From Corynebacterium sp. sy039 (lineage in GTDB: Bacteria; Actinomycetota; Actinomycetes; Mycobacteriales; Mycobacteriaceae), in contig NZ_CP042325.1 of assembly GCF_007904105.1 (NCBI RefSeq), positions 496,001-560,000 on the forward strand: DNA of 64,000 nucleotides, in the 5' to 3' direction. A program made the position numbers and the translations under genes. Positions 1 through 8,394 of the stretch are shown one piece after another (position 1 is the first letter of the stretch; every line of letters begins with the position of its first letter). Under the pieces are notes generated by a model. It was not told the origin of the DNA, did no database searches, and worked only from the letters and a program-made list of their open reading frames with translations.

Positions 1-395
1 AGCGAGGCAGGAGGTTGTCCCATTGTTTCACCAGTGTCATCGGGTGGAACATCATCACGTACCTTGGGAGTATTAATTTCCTCGCCATTCATCATTCTTT
101 CCGTGGCAGTCGTCCACTGCGTGAGCAAAGAAATCAGATCTTGTTTTCTGCTGACCGTCATATCAAATGCCACCATGAGCATTTGCTGTTGCGCAGGAGT
201 GATAATGCCTGATTGATGTGCGCCGCGAAAAGGAACAATTGTGCCAGTAGGAGAGTGCTCTTTGCGGATATGTCCTAATTCAAGCGCACCTGTACCAAGC
301 GCACCGACACCTGCTCCACCCAAACCAGCTAGGAGTTGCCGACGAGAGAGGGAAAACCCACCGGAATGAGAATTATTGGAATCATGCTGTGGCAT
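1..395 (-). CDS. efeB: EfeB, Tat-exported Dyp-type heme peroxidase (deferrochelatase), C-terminus outside window
   Basis: Only the first 131 codons are in the window. The start ATG (395-393) overlaps the efeO stop as TGATG, so the two are translationally coupled. Residues 15-25 carry a twin-arginine signal (SLSRRQLLAGLG) followed by a small-residue hydrophobic stretch, as expected for EfeB, which is folded with heme in the cytoplasm and exported by Tat. The mature part begins HxGIITPAQQQMLMVAFDM, typical of the start of the Dyp peroxidase fold. In the EfeUOB system EfeB is thought to oxidise ferrous iron or release iron from heme at the cell surface. Catalytic heme residues lie beyond the left edge. 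Assignment rests on the Tat signal, the start of the domain and the operon. Confidence 0.88.
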   Translation of the reverse strand, partial: MPQHDSNNSHSGGFSLSRRQLLAGLGGAGVGALGTGALELGHIRKEHSPTGTIVPFRGAHQSGIITPAQQQMLMVAFDMTVSRKQDLISLLTQWTTATERMMNGEEINTPKVRDDVPPDDTGETMGQPPAS

Positions 396-1600
396 CACGA
401 GATAATCGCCTCAGTGAGCTTTGCTAATGGCACTCGCAGTGCATCTACTTTGTCAGAGAGCTCACGACGTTGTTTGTCGTCGAGATCAGTATATGAGGCA
501 AAACCATCACCAGTGCGATACTTATCCAATGCCTTTTCGATCTCGTCGAAACGCGCAGAAATTGTATCAGCCAATTGTGCGTCTTTTTGCTTAGCCAAAG
601 CCTCTACATTGCCAAAAGCAACTTTTGCCCCTTCTACATTGGCAAAGAAATCATAGAGATCAGTATGTGAGAAAATCTCTTCTTCCCCAGTGATCTTCGT
701 GGTGGCAACTTCTTCTAGCAGTCCAATAGCGCCATTGGAAATATCATCGATATTTACAGTGAACTGATCAGAATAAACCAGGTCATAGAGTTTTTGAGTA
801 TCAGCAACTAATTGATCAGCAATATGGGTTGCTTCCTCGACTGATAACCCAGCATATCCTTCTGGACGCCATAAATCTTTTTCAATGACATGCCAACCAG
901 TCCAGCTACGTGCCACCGCATCATCGGATTCCTGATGATCTGTTTCACGTTCATCAAGCGCAGGATCAATATCGCCGAATGCTTCAGCAGTAGGTTCTAT
1001 GCGCTCATAGAAAGCACGAGTTGGGGCATAAGCCATTCTGGCTTTTTCGACGTCACCTGCCTTGTAGAACGCAGCAAAGGCTTTGGTTTCCTCAAGGAGC
1101 TGCCCAGTTTGATCACGCACATATGCGGTGTAATTGGTAACGGCGTTAGTAATGAGTTCCTGTTCGTCAGCAGAGACTGCTACTTTTTCCCCAGAATCAT
1201 TCACGGTGAATGGGCGTACATCAACTAGCTTGCCCACCATATTTTTCTTACACGCCGTGTAGTATGTACCTGGTTCTAATACCAGCGTGTAATCAGTTTT
1301 TGTGCCCGGTCCAAGATTTTCTCGCTCCCCGACGATGCGTAGTTGGTCTTCAGCAAGAATCTCGAACTCATTGCGCACTGTACCAGTGTTGCTGAGCGAG
1401 AAACTCACTCGTCCTGAACTAGCAGAATCTGCTGCTACATCACAGGTATCATCGCTAATTTTCACGTCGATAGTGCTTGTGCCACTCTTAGCCGAAGATT
1501 CGGTATTCTCCGGGGTATTAGCAACGCACGCACTCAGCGCACTGGCTGCGCTGAGTGAAACAACCAAGGGTAATGCGGTATGAATGAGATGCTTTTTCAT
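395..1600 (-). CDS. efeO: EfeO iron-binding lipoprotein (cupredoxin plus M75 domain)
   Basis: A 401-residue surface lipoprotein of the EfeUOB iron importer. The signal peptide ends in a lipobox LSAC with the lipidated Cys at residue 25. Roughly residues 45-140 form a cupredoxin-like EfeO N-domain and the rest is the helical M75 'imelysin' domain, with the HxxE motif in GWHVIEKDLW near residue 240 that binds metal in this family. I chose ATG at 1600 because it places a normal lipoprotein signal at the N-terminus and has AAAGG 11 bases upstream; a longer form from 1633 would add 11 residues before the Lys pair. It lies 51 bases after efeU and overlaps efeB by one base. It is expected to pass iron to the permease. 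Confidence 0.92.
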   Translation of the reverse strand: MKKHLIHTALPLVVSLSAASALSACVANTPENTESSAKSGTSTIDVKISDDTCDVAADSASSGRVSFSLSNTGTVRNEFEILAEDQLRIVGERENLGPGTKTDYTLVLEPGTYYTACKKNMVGKLVDVRPFTVNDSGEKVAVSADEQELITNAVTNYTAYVRDQTGQLLEETKAFAAFYKAGDVEKARMAYAPTRAFYERIEPTAEAFGDIDPALDERETDHQESDDAVARSWTGWHVIEKDLWRPEGYAGLSVEEATHIADQLVADTQKLYDLVYSDQFTVNIDDISNGAIGLLEEVATTKITGEEEIFSHTDLYDFFANVEGAKVAFGNVEALAKQKDAQLADTISARFDEIEKALDKYRTGDGFASYTDLDDKQRRELSDKVDALRVPLAKLTEAIIS

Positions 1601-1651
1601 TATGATATTTACCTTTCGAGTCATAGTGAACAAGTACGAACAAGTACAGCG

Positions 1652-2503
1652 TTATTTTTGCTCATGCCTATGGGGGCGGGTACGCATAATAAATAGTGTG
1701 CAGACGACAAGCAAGTATCCGAACCAGCCAAAAAATTGCAGGTAAGTAGGCGAGAGATTGAGCTGGAACATTGCTTCTAGAAGGACAAACCACCACGACG
1801 TAGTGCTAAGCCCTGGGATATGTCCATCGAACAATCCGGTCACATCATAGACAGTATGTCCCCAACCAGGAAGAATGTTTGCTTCCTGGAAGTCGCCGAT
1901 ACCATAAGAGACAATGCCTGCAGCAACAAAAATCAATAAGAATGCGGTGGTATTAAAGAATTTTTTGAGATTGATATGCGTCGTACTGCGATAAATAAGC
2001 CAGCCGATTGCAATCGCACACAATAAACCACAGAGCACACCCAAACTGGGAGCAAGGAAACCACCATTGAGTGTTCCTCTAACAGTTGCCCATGTGAATA
2101 CAGCAGTTTCTAGTCCTTCGCGTCCAACGCTGAGTGCGCTGAGCCAGACAATACGCCAATCAGTTCCTGTGCTAAGGATGCGATTGGTTTTTTCGGTGAT
2201 GTCGGCACTGAGGGTTCGTGAATGTTTCCCCATCCAAAAGATCATCCATGTGACCATACCTACAGCGAGCAATGATAAAGAACCGCCGAGGATTTCTTGG
2301 GCTTGGAAGGAGAGAGTATAAGGACCCCATGTCATAAATGCACCCGCAGCTGCAGGAATGATCACAGCCAGAGCGATGCCTAGCCACATTTTTGGTAGGA
2401 TATCGCGCCTATTCATTTTATTGATCAGGGCGACCATGATACCGATGATCAGTGCGGCTTCGACACCTTCACGTAGTGCAATGAGAAAGTTAGCAATGAA
2501 CAT
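1652..2503 (-). CDS. efeU: EfeU, FTR1-family iron permease
   Basis: A 283-residue polytopic membrane protein with about seven hydrophobic segments. Two REGxE motifs (REGVEAALIIG near residue 11 and REGLETAVF near residue 128) are the hallmark of the FTR1/EfeU permease family, whose acidic residues bind iron within the membrane. It is the first gene of efeUOB, which runs leftward. The upstream region (2504-2649) contains a TATAAT -10 box overlapped by a sequence resembling the DtxR operator, which fits repression by iron-loaded DtxR. Length is normal for the family. Confidence 0.93.
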   Translation of the reverse strand: MFIANFLIALREGVEAALIIGIMVALINKMNRRDILPKMWLGIALAVIIPAAAGAFMTWGPYTLSFQAQEILGGSLSLLAVGMVTWMIFWMGKHSRTLSADITEKTNRILSTGTDWRIVWLSALSVGREGLETAVFTWATVRGTLNGGFLAPSLGVLCGLLCAIAIGWLIYRSTTHINLKKFFNTTAFLLIFVAAGIVSYGIGDFQEANILPGWGHTVYDVTGLFDGHIPGLSTTSWWFVLLEAMFQLNLSPTYLQFFGWFGYLLVVCTLFIMRTRPHRHEQK

Positions 2504-2572
2504 GGGTTAGCCTCTATGCTCTTGCCAGATTATGTCCCTTAAGGAACTGATGGAAAAAATCTTCACAAAATT

Positions 2573-2591
2573 ATTATAAGGCTACCCTTGG
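2573..2591 (-). promoter_or_regulatory. Candidate efeU promoter with DtxR-like operator
   Basis: On the minus strand a perfect TATAAT lies at 2578-2573, about 70 bases before the efeU start. The same bases fall inside AAGGGTAGCCTTATAA, which matches the 19-bp DtxR consensus at about 11 positions, including the core TAGCCT. A second TAGCCT core with GGGT before it spans the efeU start (2498-2516), matching about 10 of 19. No good -35 is seen. DtxR control of iron uptake is established in corynebacteria; the sites here are only partial matches. Confidence 0.4.
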
Positions 2592-2649
2592 CTATCTTTT
2601 GTGAGGAATCGTTTAATGTGACTGAAATAATGATGGTGCGGTTACACTA

Positions 2650-4218
2650 TTAGTTGACACAGCGTGGGCCGGTATTATCCGCATCAATTTTTGGCGATGC
2701 GTTTTCTTCACCTAGAGCGTTACCTGGTTGTCCAACCTGTTCATTAGGATCATTTTCTTTTAGCTCAGCTGTAGGTCCTGCATAATCGTCGGCAGTGACA
2801 ACGATAACAGTACCTGCCTCGAGGGAGGCATTAACAGTGACAGGTAGACTTAGTTCTTTGGCAATATCTTGAGCTGTTTGATCATCTTGACTTGTGGCAA
2901 TGACTTGTGATTCTGAGTATATTCCGGCCTCTGCTGTGGAAACTGCATAGACTTTCCAGTTTTGGTTGCGCAAATGCTGGGCAACGGTGGGTGCTAAAGA
3001 CTCATCTTCACTGGCATTGAGCACATGAATCTCATTGCTTGGTGCAGCTTGATCGTCATTGGCATTGTCATTTTCTGCCGGTGCTGGATTGTTTTTGGCA
3101 TCGTCAGATTCGGGGGAATCATTGAGCAGGCTCTTGAAGAAATCGCGTACCGCAGTTTTATCAATGGTGACTACAGATTCGCCATGATCGCCAGTGCCAT
3201 CAATGGATGTGACTGGAATGGTATTGAAGGAGACATTGCCTCCAGCTAAGTTTTGGAGTTGGGTAGCAAAACTCATCACATCCCAGTCTTCATCAATGAG
3301 AACTGAGCGGCTTACTGCATTACTGAGGCTAGAGAGACGACCAGGGTTAGCGAGAGTTCCCGAAGAGAGCACTTTAGAAACAAGAGAGGCCATATATGCT
3401 TGTTGGCGTACGATACGGTCAAGATCTCCACGTGGGAGTCCGTGTCGTTGGCGTACAAAAGCAAGCCCTTGTGCGCCATTGAGGGTTTGCGGACCAGCTT
3501 GGAAATCTGCACCAGAGTATTCATCATAGACAGCGTCATTGAGGCATACATCTACGCCACCGACGGCATCGGTAAGCAACACAAAACCCAATAAGCCAAT
3601 TTCGGCATAGTGGTCGACGGTGATGCCAGTTAGGTCGCTAATGGCATTGATAAGCCCTTTTCTGCCTGCATCTTTAGATTTTTCTTCTAATTTTTGTTCA
3701 TCGCTCAGACCATCGGTGATAAGGTCTTGTTTTTCTTGAGCCTTGTATGCAGAATAAACGCCATTGATTTTCAGATTCCCCATCTTTTTATCATGAATAT
3801 AGGTGTCGCGGGGGATGGAAATTGCGGTTGCAGAGGAACCATCATCAGGTACACGAATAACCATGATGGTATCAGTATTATCAGCTTCTTCATCGCCGGC
3901 GTGTAATACTTCTATTTCTTGTGGGGTGAGAGGATTGCCTTGTGCGTCTGTGCGGGAATCGGAACCAACTAAGAGGATGTCGGTAGCGCCATCAGTTGCT
4001 TTTCCTTTCATGCCATTATTACCTAGGGATAGGTTGCCTGAAGCGACAGTTTTTCCGATACGGCCAACGGTAAAATATCCCAGCGCAGAGGTGAGCAGTA
4101 CAATAGTTGCCAAAATTGCTAATACGGTTTTGAGGGTCTGGGAACCAGCTTGGCTAAGAATAGGACCGCGGGTAGGTGGTGCTTGAATATCACGCGTGTG
4201 GCGGATCCTATTGTTCAT
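2650..4218 (-). CDS. LytR-CpsA-Psr (LCP) glycopolymer ligase with LytR_C domain
   Basis: A 522-residue membrane-anchored LCP protein. A single transmembrane segment spans about residues 31-52 after a basic cytoplasmic stretch. The LCP catalytic domain (about 80-360) shows DILLVGSDSR, the SIPRDTYI strand and the RQRHG/GDLDRIVRQQ segment, whose arginines and aspartates bind the polyprenyl pyrophosphate substrate. A C-terminal LytR_C domain is seen at about 390-475 (NEIHVLNAS onward), then a polar tail. In corynebacteria and mycobacteria these proteins attach arabinogalactan to peptidoglycan. It is divergent from wbbL, which makes the linker of that same polymer, as with Rv3267 in M. tuberculosis. 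Confidence 0.9.
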   Translation of the reverse strand: MNNRIRHTRDIQAPPTRGPILSQAGSQTLKTVLAILATIVLLTSALGYFTVGRIGKTVASGNLSLGNNGMKGKATDGATDILLVGSDSRTDAQGNPLTPQEIEVLHAGDEEADNTDTIMVIRVPDDGSSATAISIPRDTYIHDKKMGNLKINGVYSAYKAQEKQDLITDGLSDEQKLEEKSKDAGRKGLINAISDLTGITVDHYAEIGLLGFVLLTDAVGGVDVCLNDAVYDEYSGADFQAGPQTLNGAQGLAFVRQRHGLPRGDLDRIVRQQAYMASLVSKVLSSGTLANPGRLSSLSNAVSRSVLIDEDWDVMSFATQLQNLAGGNVSFNTIPVTSIDGTGDHGESVVTIDKTAVRDFFKSLLNDSPESDDAKNNPAPAENDNANDDQAAPSNEIHVLNASEDESLAPTVAQHLRNQNWKVYAVSTAEAGIYSESQVIATSQDDQTAQDIAKELSLPVTVNASLEAGTVIVVTADDYAGPTAELKENDPNEQVGQPGNALGEENASPKIDADNTGPRCVN

Positions 4219-4377
4219 CTACCTGCTCCCATGTATGGCACGACAGTGCGTAATTGGTTTTAATAAAATAGTTACTTAAAAATAATTAGTAATTCTATGT
4301 TATTTCGTTTTTTCAGAGCCAGTCACACGCACGTATGACTACGCAAAAATACAGTAGTTACTTTCCCGATGAAAGAA

Positions 4378-4431
4378 GACCACTGGTATAAACGACAAAC
4401 TTACGTAAATAGTTACACATAATCAGTGGTC
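4378..4431. promoter_or_regulatory. Inverted repeat between the divergent LCP and wbbL genes
   Basis: The 253-bp divergent intergenic region holds GACCACTG at 4378-4385 and its exact complement CAGTGGTC at 4424-4431, 38 bp apart. It lies just before a possible wbbL -10 box TATGCT (4448-4453), which is 19 bases before the wbbL ATG and implies a very short leader. The repeat could bind a regulator of both cell-wall genes; function is unproven. Confidence 0.3.
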
Positions 4432-4471
4432 GTTCCCACGAAAAAGTTATGCTCCGACTAAAATTCGAGGA

Positions 4472-5362
4472 ATGAATAAGCCCTTAGCCGTCATTGCCGT
4501 TACCTATTCTCCCGGGAAATACTTGACTGATTTTCTGCAGTCGATTCCTGCAGCTCATGCTGCTCCAGTGAAAGTTATTTTGGCGGATAATGGGTCTGTT
4601 GATGGTGTGCCACAACAAGCAGCACAGGATAATGAGTGGGTTATTTTTCTCCCCACGGGCGGCAATGTTGGCTATGGTAGCGCCATTAACTTTGCGACGA
4701 AGCATCTGGAGAAAATGCGTGCTGTGGGCGATATCAATGATGAATTTTTTGTTATCGCTAATCCTGATGTGGTTTTTGACCCGCAAGCGGTAGATGCCCT
4801 GATTGATTGTGCGCATCGTTGGGCAGCTGATGGTTATGAGGTTGCTGCAGTAGGACCATATATTCGTCAAGATGATGGGTCGGCTTATCCTTCGGCGCGT
4901 GCAGTTCCCACTCTTAAGAATGGTATTGGTCATGCACTTTTTGGTGCTGTGTGGAAAAACAATCCTTGGTCTGCTGCGTATCATGCCAATGCAGAGATGG
5001 ACGTCGAACGCTGTGCTGGATGGTTATCTGGTTCTTGTTTACTTGTGCGGTGGGATGCGTTTTTAGCGATTGGTGGTTTTGATGAACGGTATTTCATGTA
5101 TATGGAAGACGTTGATTTGGGTGATCGCTTTGGTAAGGCTGGTTATGTCAATGTGTTCTGTCCGCAGGCGCAGATCACTCATGCGGTAGGGCATGCTGCA
5201 GGGAAATTGCCGGAGAAGATGTTGCCTGCTCATCATGATTCTGCATATCGTTTTCAGGCAGATCGATTGCATCATTGGTGGCAGTTGCCAATTCGTGTGG
5301 CCTTGTGGTGTGGGTTAAAAGCACGCGCACAGATAGTGGTGTGGTCGAAGAAACGGCGTTAA
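4472..5362 (+). CDS. wbbL: WbbL-type GT2 rhamnosyltransferase
   Basis: A 296-residue family 2 glycosyltransferase. It shows the N-terminal nucleotide-sugar fold (VIAVTYSPG, then ILADNGSVDG), an acidic PDVVF segment, and the late MEDVDLGDRFG motif with the probable catalytic base, the pattern of the WbbL group. WbbL transfers rhamnose from dTDP-rhamnose onto decaprenyl-PP-GlcNAc, completing the linker that joins arabinogalactan to peptidoglycan. It sits before the mannose-1-P guanylyltransferase gene, as Rv3265c does before Rv3264c. CGAGGA directly abuts the ATG, too close for an ordinary ribosome site, so the leader may be very short. The rmlD gene that precedes it in mycobacteria is not here. 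Confidence 0.88.
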   Translation: MNKPLAVIAVTYSPGKYLTDFLQSIPAAHAAPVKVILADNGSVDGVPQQAAQDNEWVIFLPTGGNVGYGSAINFATKHLEKMRAVGDINDEFFVIANPDVVFDPQAVDALIDCAHRWAADGYEVAAVGPYIRQDDGSAYPSARAVPTLKNGIGHALFGAVWKNNPWSAAYHANAEMDVERCAGWLSGSCLLVRWDAFLAIGGFDERYFMYMEDVDLGDRFGKAGYVNVFCPQAQITHAVGHAAGKLPEKMLPAHHDSAYRFQADRLHHWWQLPIRVALWCGLKARAQIVVWSKKRR

Positions 5363-5440
5363 TCGGTGCGTCACTCGCTTGCTATAAGAGTCGATGGGTT
5401 AGCCTAGCAAGCGAAGAAAATCATACAGAAATGGAACTCA

Positions 5441-6529
5441 ATGGCTGAAGATAAGATGAAACAAGATGTTGATGCAGTAATTCTTGTTGGTGGAAAAGGT
5501 ACGCGCTTGCGTCCATTAACTGTGTCTACACCAAAGCCTATGCTGCCGACGGCAGGAGTGCCATTCTTGTCTCACTTATTGGCACGTATTAAAGCTGCTG
5601 GTATTACTCATGTGGTTTTGGGTACGTCATTTAAGGCGGAAGTATTCGAGGAATACTTTGGTTGTGGCGAAGAGTTTGGGCTTGAAATTGAGTATGTGGT
5701 GGAGGAGCGTCCGCTGGGTACTGGTGGTGGTATTCGCAATGTGTATGACAAATTACGTGCTGATACTGTCATGGTGTTCAATGGGGATGTTTTGGGGGGT
5801 ACGGATCTAGGTGGCATTTTGCAGGAGCATTATGACAAGAATGCCGACCTTACTATGCACCTTGTTCGTGTTCCTGATCCGCGAGCTTTTGGTTGTGTGC
5901 CGACCGATGCTCAGGGGCGGGTAGAGGCCTTTTTGGAGAAAACAGAAGATCCTCCGACTGACCAAATTAATGCTGGATGTTATGTCTTTAAGCGTGAGTT
6001 GATTGAACAGATACCTGCTGATCGCGTGATATCTGTGGAGCGAGATACTTTCCCTAAACTGCTTGAAGATGGATTCAAGGTCTATGGCTTTGTTGATACT
6101 TCTTATTGGCGGGACATGGGTACACCAAGTGATTTTGTTCGTGGTTCTTCTGATTTAGTGCGTGGTATTGCACCTTCGCCTTTGTTGGCTGGACGTGTTG
6201 GTGAGTCGCTGGTGGATGAAAGTGCTGGCGTACGTGATGGTGCTTTGTTGTTGGGAGGCACTGTTATTGGTCGGGGGACAGAGGTTGGTGCCGGGTGTCG
6301 TTTGGATGACACTGTGGTGTTTGATGGTGTCACCATTGAGCCTGGTGCAGTTATTGAAGATTCTATTATTGCGTCGGGGGCTCGTATCGGTGCTAATGCG
6401 AGGTTGCGTGGTTGCATTATTGGTGAGGGGGCTATCATTGGTGCTCGTTGTGAGCTTCTCGACGGTGTGAGAGTGTGGCCTGGTGTTGAGATCCCAGATA
6501 ATGGGGTGCGTTTTAGTTCTGATGCTTAG
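5441..6529 (+). CDS. manC: Mannose-1-phosphate guanylyltransferase
   Basis: A 362-residue sugar-nucleotide pyrophosphorylase. Residues 15-30 carry the GGKGTRLRPLT nucleotide-binding signature and PKPM; FNGDVLGG is the metal/sugar-phosphate site. After about residue 255 there is a left-handed beta-helix with hexapeptide repeats (GALLLGGTVIGRGTEVGAG and following). It makes GDP-mannose from mannose-1-P and GTP for mannosylation of lipomannan, PIMs and glycoproteins. Its position after wbbL and in the same region as phosphomannomutase and manA supports this over the closely related glucose-1-P thymidylyltransferase, which cannot be excluded by sequence reading alone. The ATG at 5441 has only a weak ribosome site; ATG 5456 is an alternative. 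Confidence 0.85.
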   Translation: MAEDKMKQDVDAVILVGGKGTRLRPLTVSTPKPMLPTAGVPFLSHLLARIKAAGITHVVLGTSFKAEVFEEYFGCGEEFGLEIEYVVEERPLGTGGGIRNVYDKLRADTVMVFNGDVLGGTDLGGILQEHYDKNADLTMHLVRVPDPRAFGCVPTDAQGRVEAFLEKTEDPPTDQINAGCYVFKRELIEQIPADRVISVERDTFPKLLEDGFKVYGFVDTSYWRDMGTPSDFVRGSSDLVRGIAPSPLLAGRVGESLVDESAGVRDGALLLGGTVIGRGTEVGAGCRLDDTVVFDGVTIEPGAVIEDSIIASGARIGANARLRGCIIGEGAIIGARCELLDGVRVWPGVEIPDNGVRFSSDA

Positions 6530-6958
6530 CGATACTGCGTGTAGCAGTGTAACTACTGGGTCTGTTGGGGTTTGTTGGAAAAATTATTTTCCACAGCCCT
6601 TTCTTTTTTTGTTGTGTCCTCATGGTTTTTGACCATTCTTATGGTAGGAAAAAGTCCTTTATGGTTGTTTTCTTTCGTGTGGGCACAATATATAGCACCC
6701 CCGACAACCTCCCCCGCTCATTATTTCCTGATAACTCGTGTGACTATTGATACAAACAAACAGGGATAATGTGTATATTTGTCAGAATTTTTTTCTGAGG
6801 GTTTGACTGTATCTAGTGTTCGCGTGTTGAATTGCATATATGTAATTCTTAGTTACCACGCGAATGGTGCAGCTGATTTAGTTGCCAGCGGGTAATTATG
6901 TTCCGGAACTGTTATCTGAACGGTTTTTAGATAACAACTATGAGGAGAGGAGTGTGGC
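6530..6958 (+). promoter_or_regulatory. whiB2 upstream region with a hairpin near the start
   Basis: A 429-bp AT-rich region without a convincing gene; the short frames in it have no ribosome site and no recognisable product. The clearest structure is GTTATCT at 6911-6917 with the exact complement AGATAAC at 6929-6935, placed 24 bases before the whiB2 start and just before its GAGGAGAGGAG ribosome site. It could be an operator (for example for WhiB2 itself) or an RNA hairpin. Confidence 0.35.
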
Positions 6959-7258
6959 GTGAAAGATATGGCGAGCAACGCCGCGCCTCGTACTCAGTCG
7001 CTACTAGATCAATCTCTAGATGACATATTCGGTGCGGTTGAGCGAGAGTGGCAGGAGCAAGCACTATGTGCTCAAACTGACCCAGAGGCTTTCTTTCCGG
7101 AAAAAGGTGGTTCCACCAGGGAAGCAAAGCGTATTTGCCAGGCATGCTCTGTTCGTGATGAGTGTTTGGAATATGCCTTAGCGCATGATGAGCGTTTTGG
7201 TATCTGGGGTGGATTATCTGAGCGTGAGCGTCGTCGTCTGAAGCGAGATATTGGTTAA
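6959..7258 (+). CDS. whiB2: WhiB2-type iron-sulfur regulator (WhmD/WhcD)
   Basis: A 99-residue WhiB protein with four cluster cysteines at 37, 60, 63 and 69 (C-x22-C-x2-C-x5-C), the GIWGG turn at 81-85, and a basic C-terminus (RRRLKRD) used in DNA or sigma-factor contact. WhiB2 proteins govern cell division and septation in mycobacteria (WhmD) and corynebacteria (WhcD). The start is GTG 6959 with a strong GAGGAGAGGAG site 6 bases upstream. It converges on the next gene with 13 bp between stops. The position between mannose genes matches Rv3260c. Confidence 0.93.
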   Translation: MKDMASNAAPRTQSLLDQSLDDIFGAVEREWQEQALCAQTDPEAFFPEKGGSTREAKRICQACSVRDECLEYALAHDERFGIWGGLSERERRRLKRDIG

Positions 7259-7271
7259 TAACACTTCGGCA

Positions 7272-7778
7272 TTAGTGGTATAGATATGGATCAATATCCT
7301 CTGGTGCGATTTCAAGATAATCGGCTACCAGCGCGATAAGAGTTTTTTGGAGCAATTCATATTGCTCCTTTTTATTTTGGCTACGCTGCTCAATCGGCAT
7401 ACGGAAAATCACAATGCAATCTTTGGTAGGATTCCTCCGTCGATCGCTGCCTGCACTAATAACACAACCGAGTGGTACAGAGCCATCACGCACAATTCCT
7501 ACTGGAATGGTTCCATCTGAGGTACTAAAAATTGGTTCGTTTGTTTCCAAGGAGCGTGGTTGGTTGCTGATAAAAATATGCGGCACAGTATCAACCACAA
7601 CATCCACATTGCTTAATTGCTGAGCATATTTTTTTTCGATAGGGGAGTAAGCCTCTACAACAGCAGCGTCGAATAGCTGTCGACGAGTACGATGACGTGG
7701 CACATCAGGTGGTAACAGCATACTGCGGATACCTCGACCATGTCGGTCGCGTGGAGAGTGTGGATTGTGAGGATACAT
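7272..7778 (-). CDS. Rv3259-like conserved protein, degenerate zincin-like family
   Basis: A 168-residue protein with an N-terminal basic RGIRSMLLPPDVP stretch and a body (RRQLFDAAVVEAYSPIEKKY, VVVDTVPHI, IVIFRMPIEQRS, then a helix and YLEIAPEDIDPYL). This matches the conserved actinobacterial gene next to whiB2 and the DUF3499 gene (Rv3259), sometimes annotated as a metallopeptidase family protein. The HExxH zinc motif expected in active relatives is absent: the corresponding helix reads EQYELLQKTLIALVADYL. Any peptidase activity is therefore doubtful. Family membership is by recall of motifs and synteny. Confidence 0.7.
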   Translation of the reverse strand: MYPHNPHSPRDRHGRGIRSMLLPPDVPRHRTRRQLFDAAVVEAYSPIEKKYAQQLSNVDVVVDTVPHIFISNQPRSLETNEPIFSTSDGTIPVGIVRDGSVPLGCVISAGSDRRRNPTKDCIVIFRMPIEQRSQNKKEQYELLQKTLIALVADYLEIAPEDIDPYLYH

Positions 7779-7873
7779 GATGATTCCACAGTATTGTGCT
7801 GGTCTGTGATGCTGGTGGGGACGCGCCGAAAAGGACTATCGTTGTCTGAACCTCTACTTAGAGTCTAGACTTT

Positions 7874-8323
7874 GTGTTTGTGAATCAATTTCGTCGTTGC
7901 TCTCGTCCTGGATGTGGTAAGCCTGCCGTGGCTACACTTACCTATGCCTATGCGCAATCAACAGCAGTCGTTGGACCACTTATGCACACGAGTGATCCGC
8001 ATAGTTGGGATTTGTGCGAATACCACGCATCGCGTATTACCGCCCCAATGGGCTGGGAACTCGTGCGGGTGGACGATATCGACGATGACGAAGATCTAAC
8101 CGCATTAGCACAAGCAGTGCGAGAAGCTGGGCAGACGACCTCGGGTCTGGTTGATCCGGTTGAGTCGGATCATAAAGATGATAAGGATAATGCCCAACCG
8201 AGTGCACAACACCCAGTGCATAGGGCGCAGGAACATCAGAAACGTCGTGCTCATCTGCGTGTTATTTCATCGCAATCAGATGTTACGCAGCGGTCTGATT
8301 CCAGCTCATCTCGGCATGACTAA
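7874..8323 (+). CDS. DUF3499 family small zinc-ribbon-like protein
   Basis: A 149-residue protein. The first 70 residues carry RRCSRPGCGKPAVATLTY and later WDLCEYHA, giving three to four Cys plus His likely to bind zinc, followed by the MGWELVRV strand typical of DUF3499 (Rv3258c). The C-terminal half is polar and probably disordered (DHKDDKDNAQPS). Function is unknown. It is divergent from the Rv3259-like gene and precedes phosphomannomutase. The start is GTG 7874 or GTG 7880; neither has a strong ribosome site. Confidence 0.8.
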   Translation: MFVNQFRRCSRPGCGKPAVATLTYAYAQSTAVVGPLMHTSDPHSWDLCEYHASRITAPMGWELVRVDDIDDDEDLTALAQAVREAGQTTSGLVDPVESDHKDDKDNAQPSAQHPVHRAQEHQKRRAHLRVISSQSDVTQRSDSSSSRHD

Positions 8324-8394
8324 TTATCGTATTAAGATAGTAGAGAAGAAAAACCCCAGGAAAAACCATAACATCTGAAAGGTGCAGCACCGCT

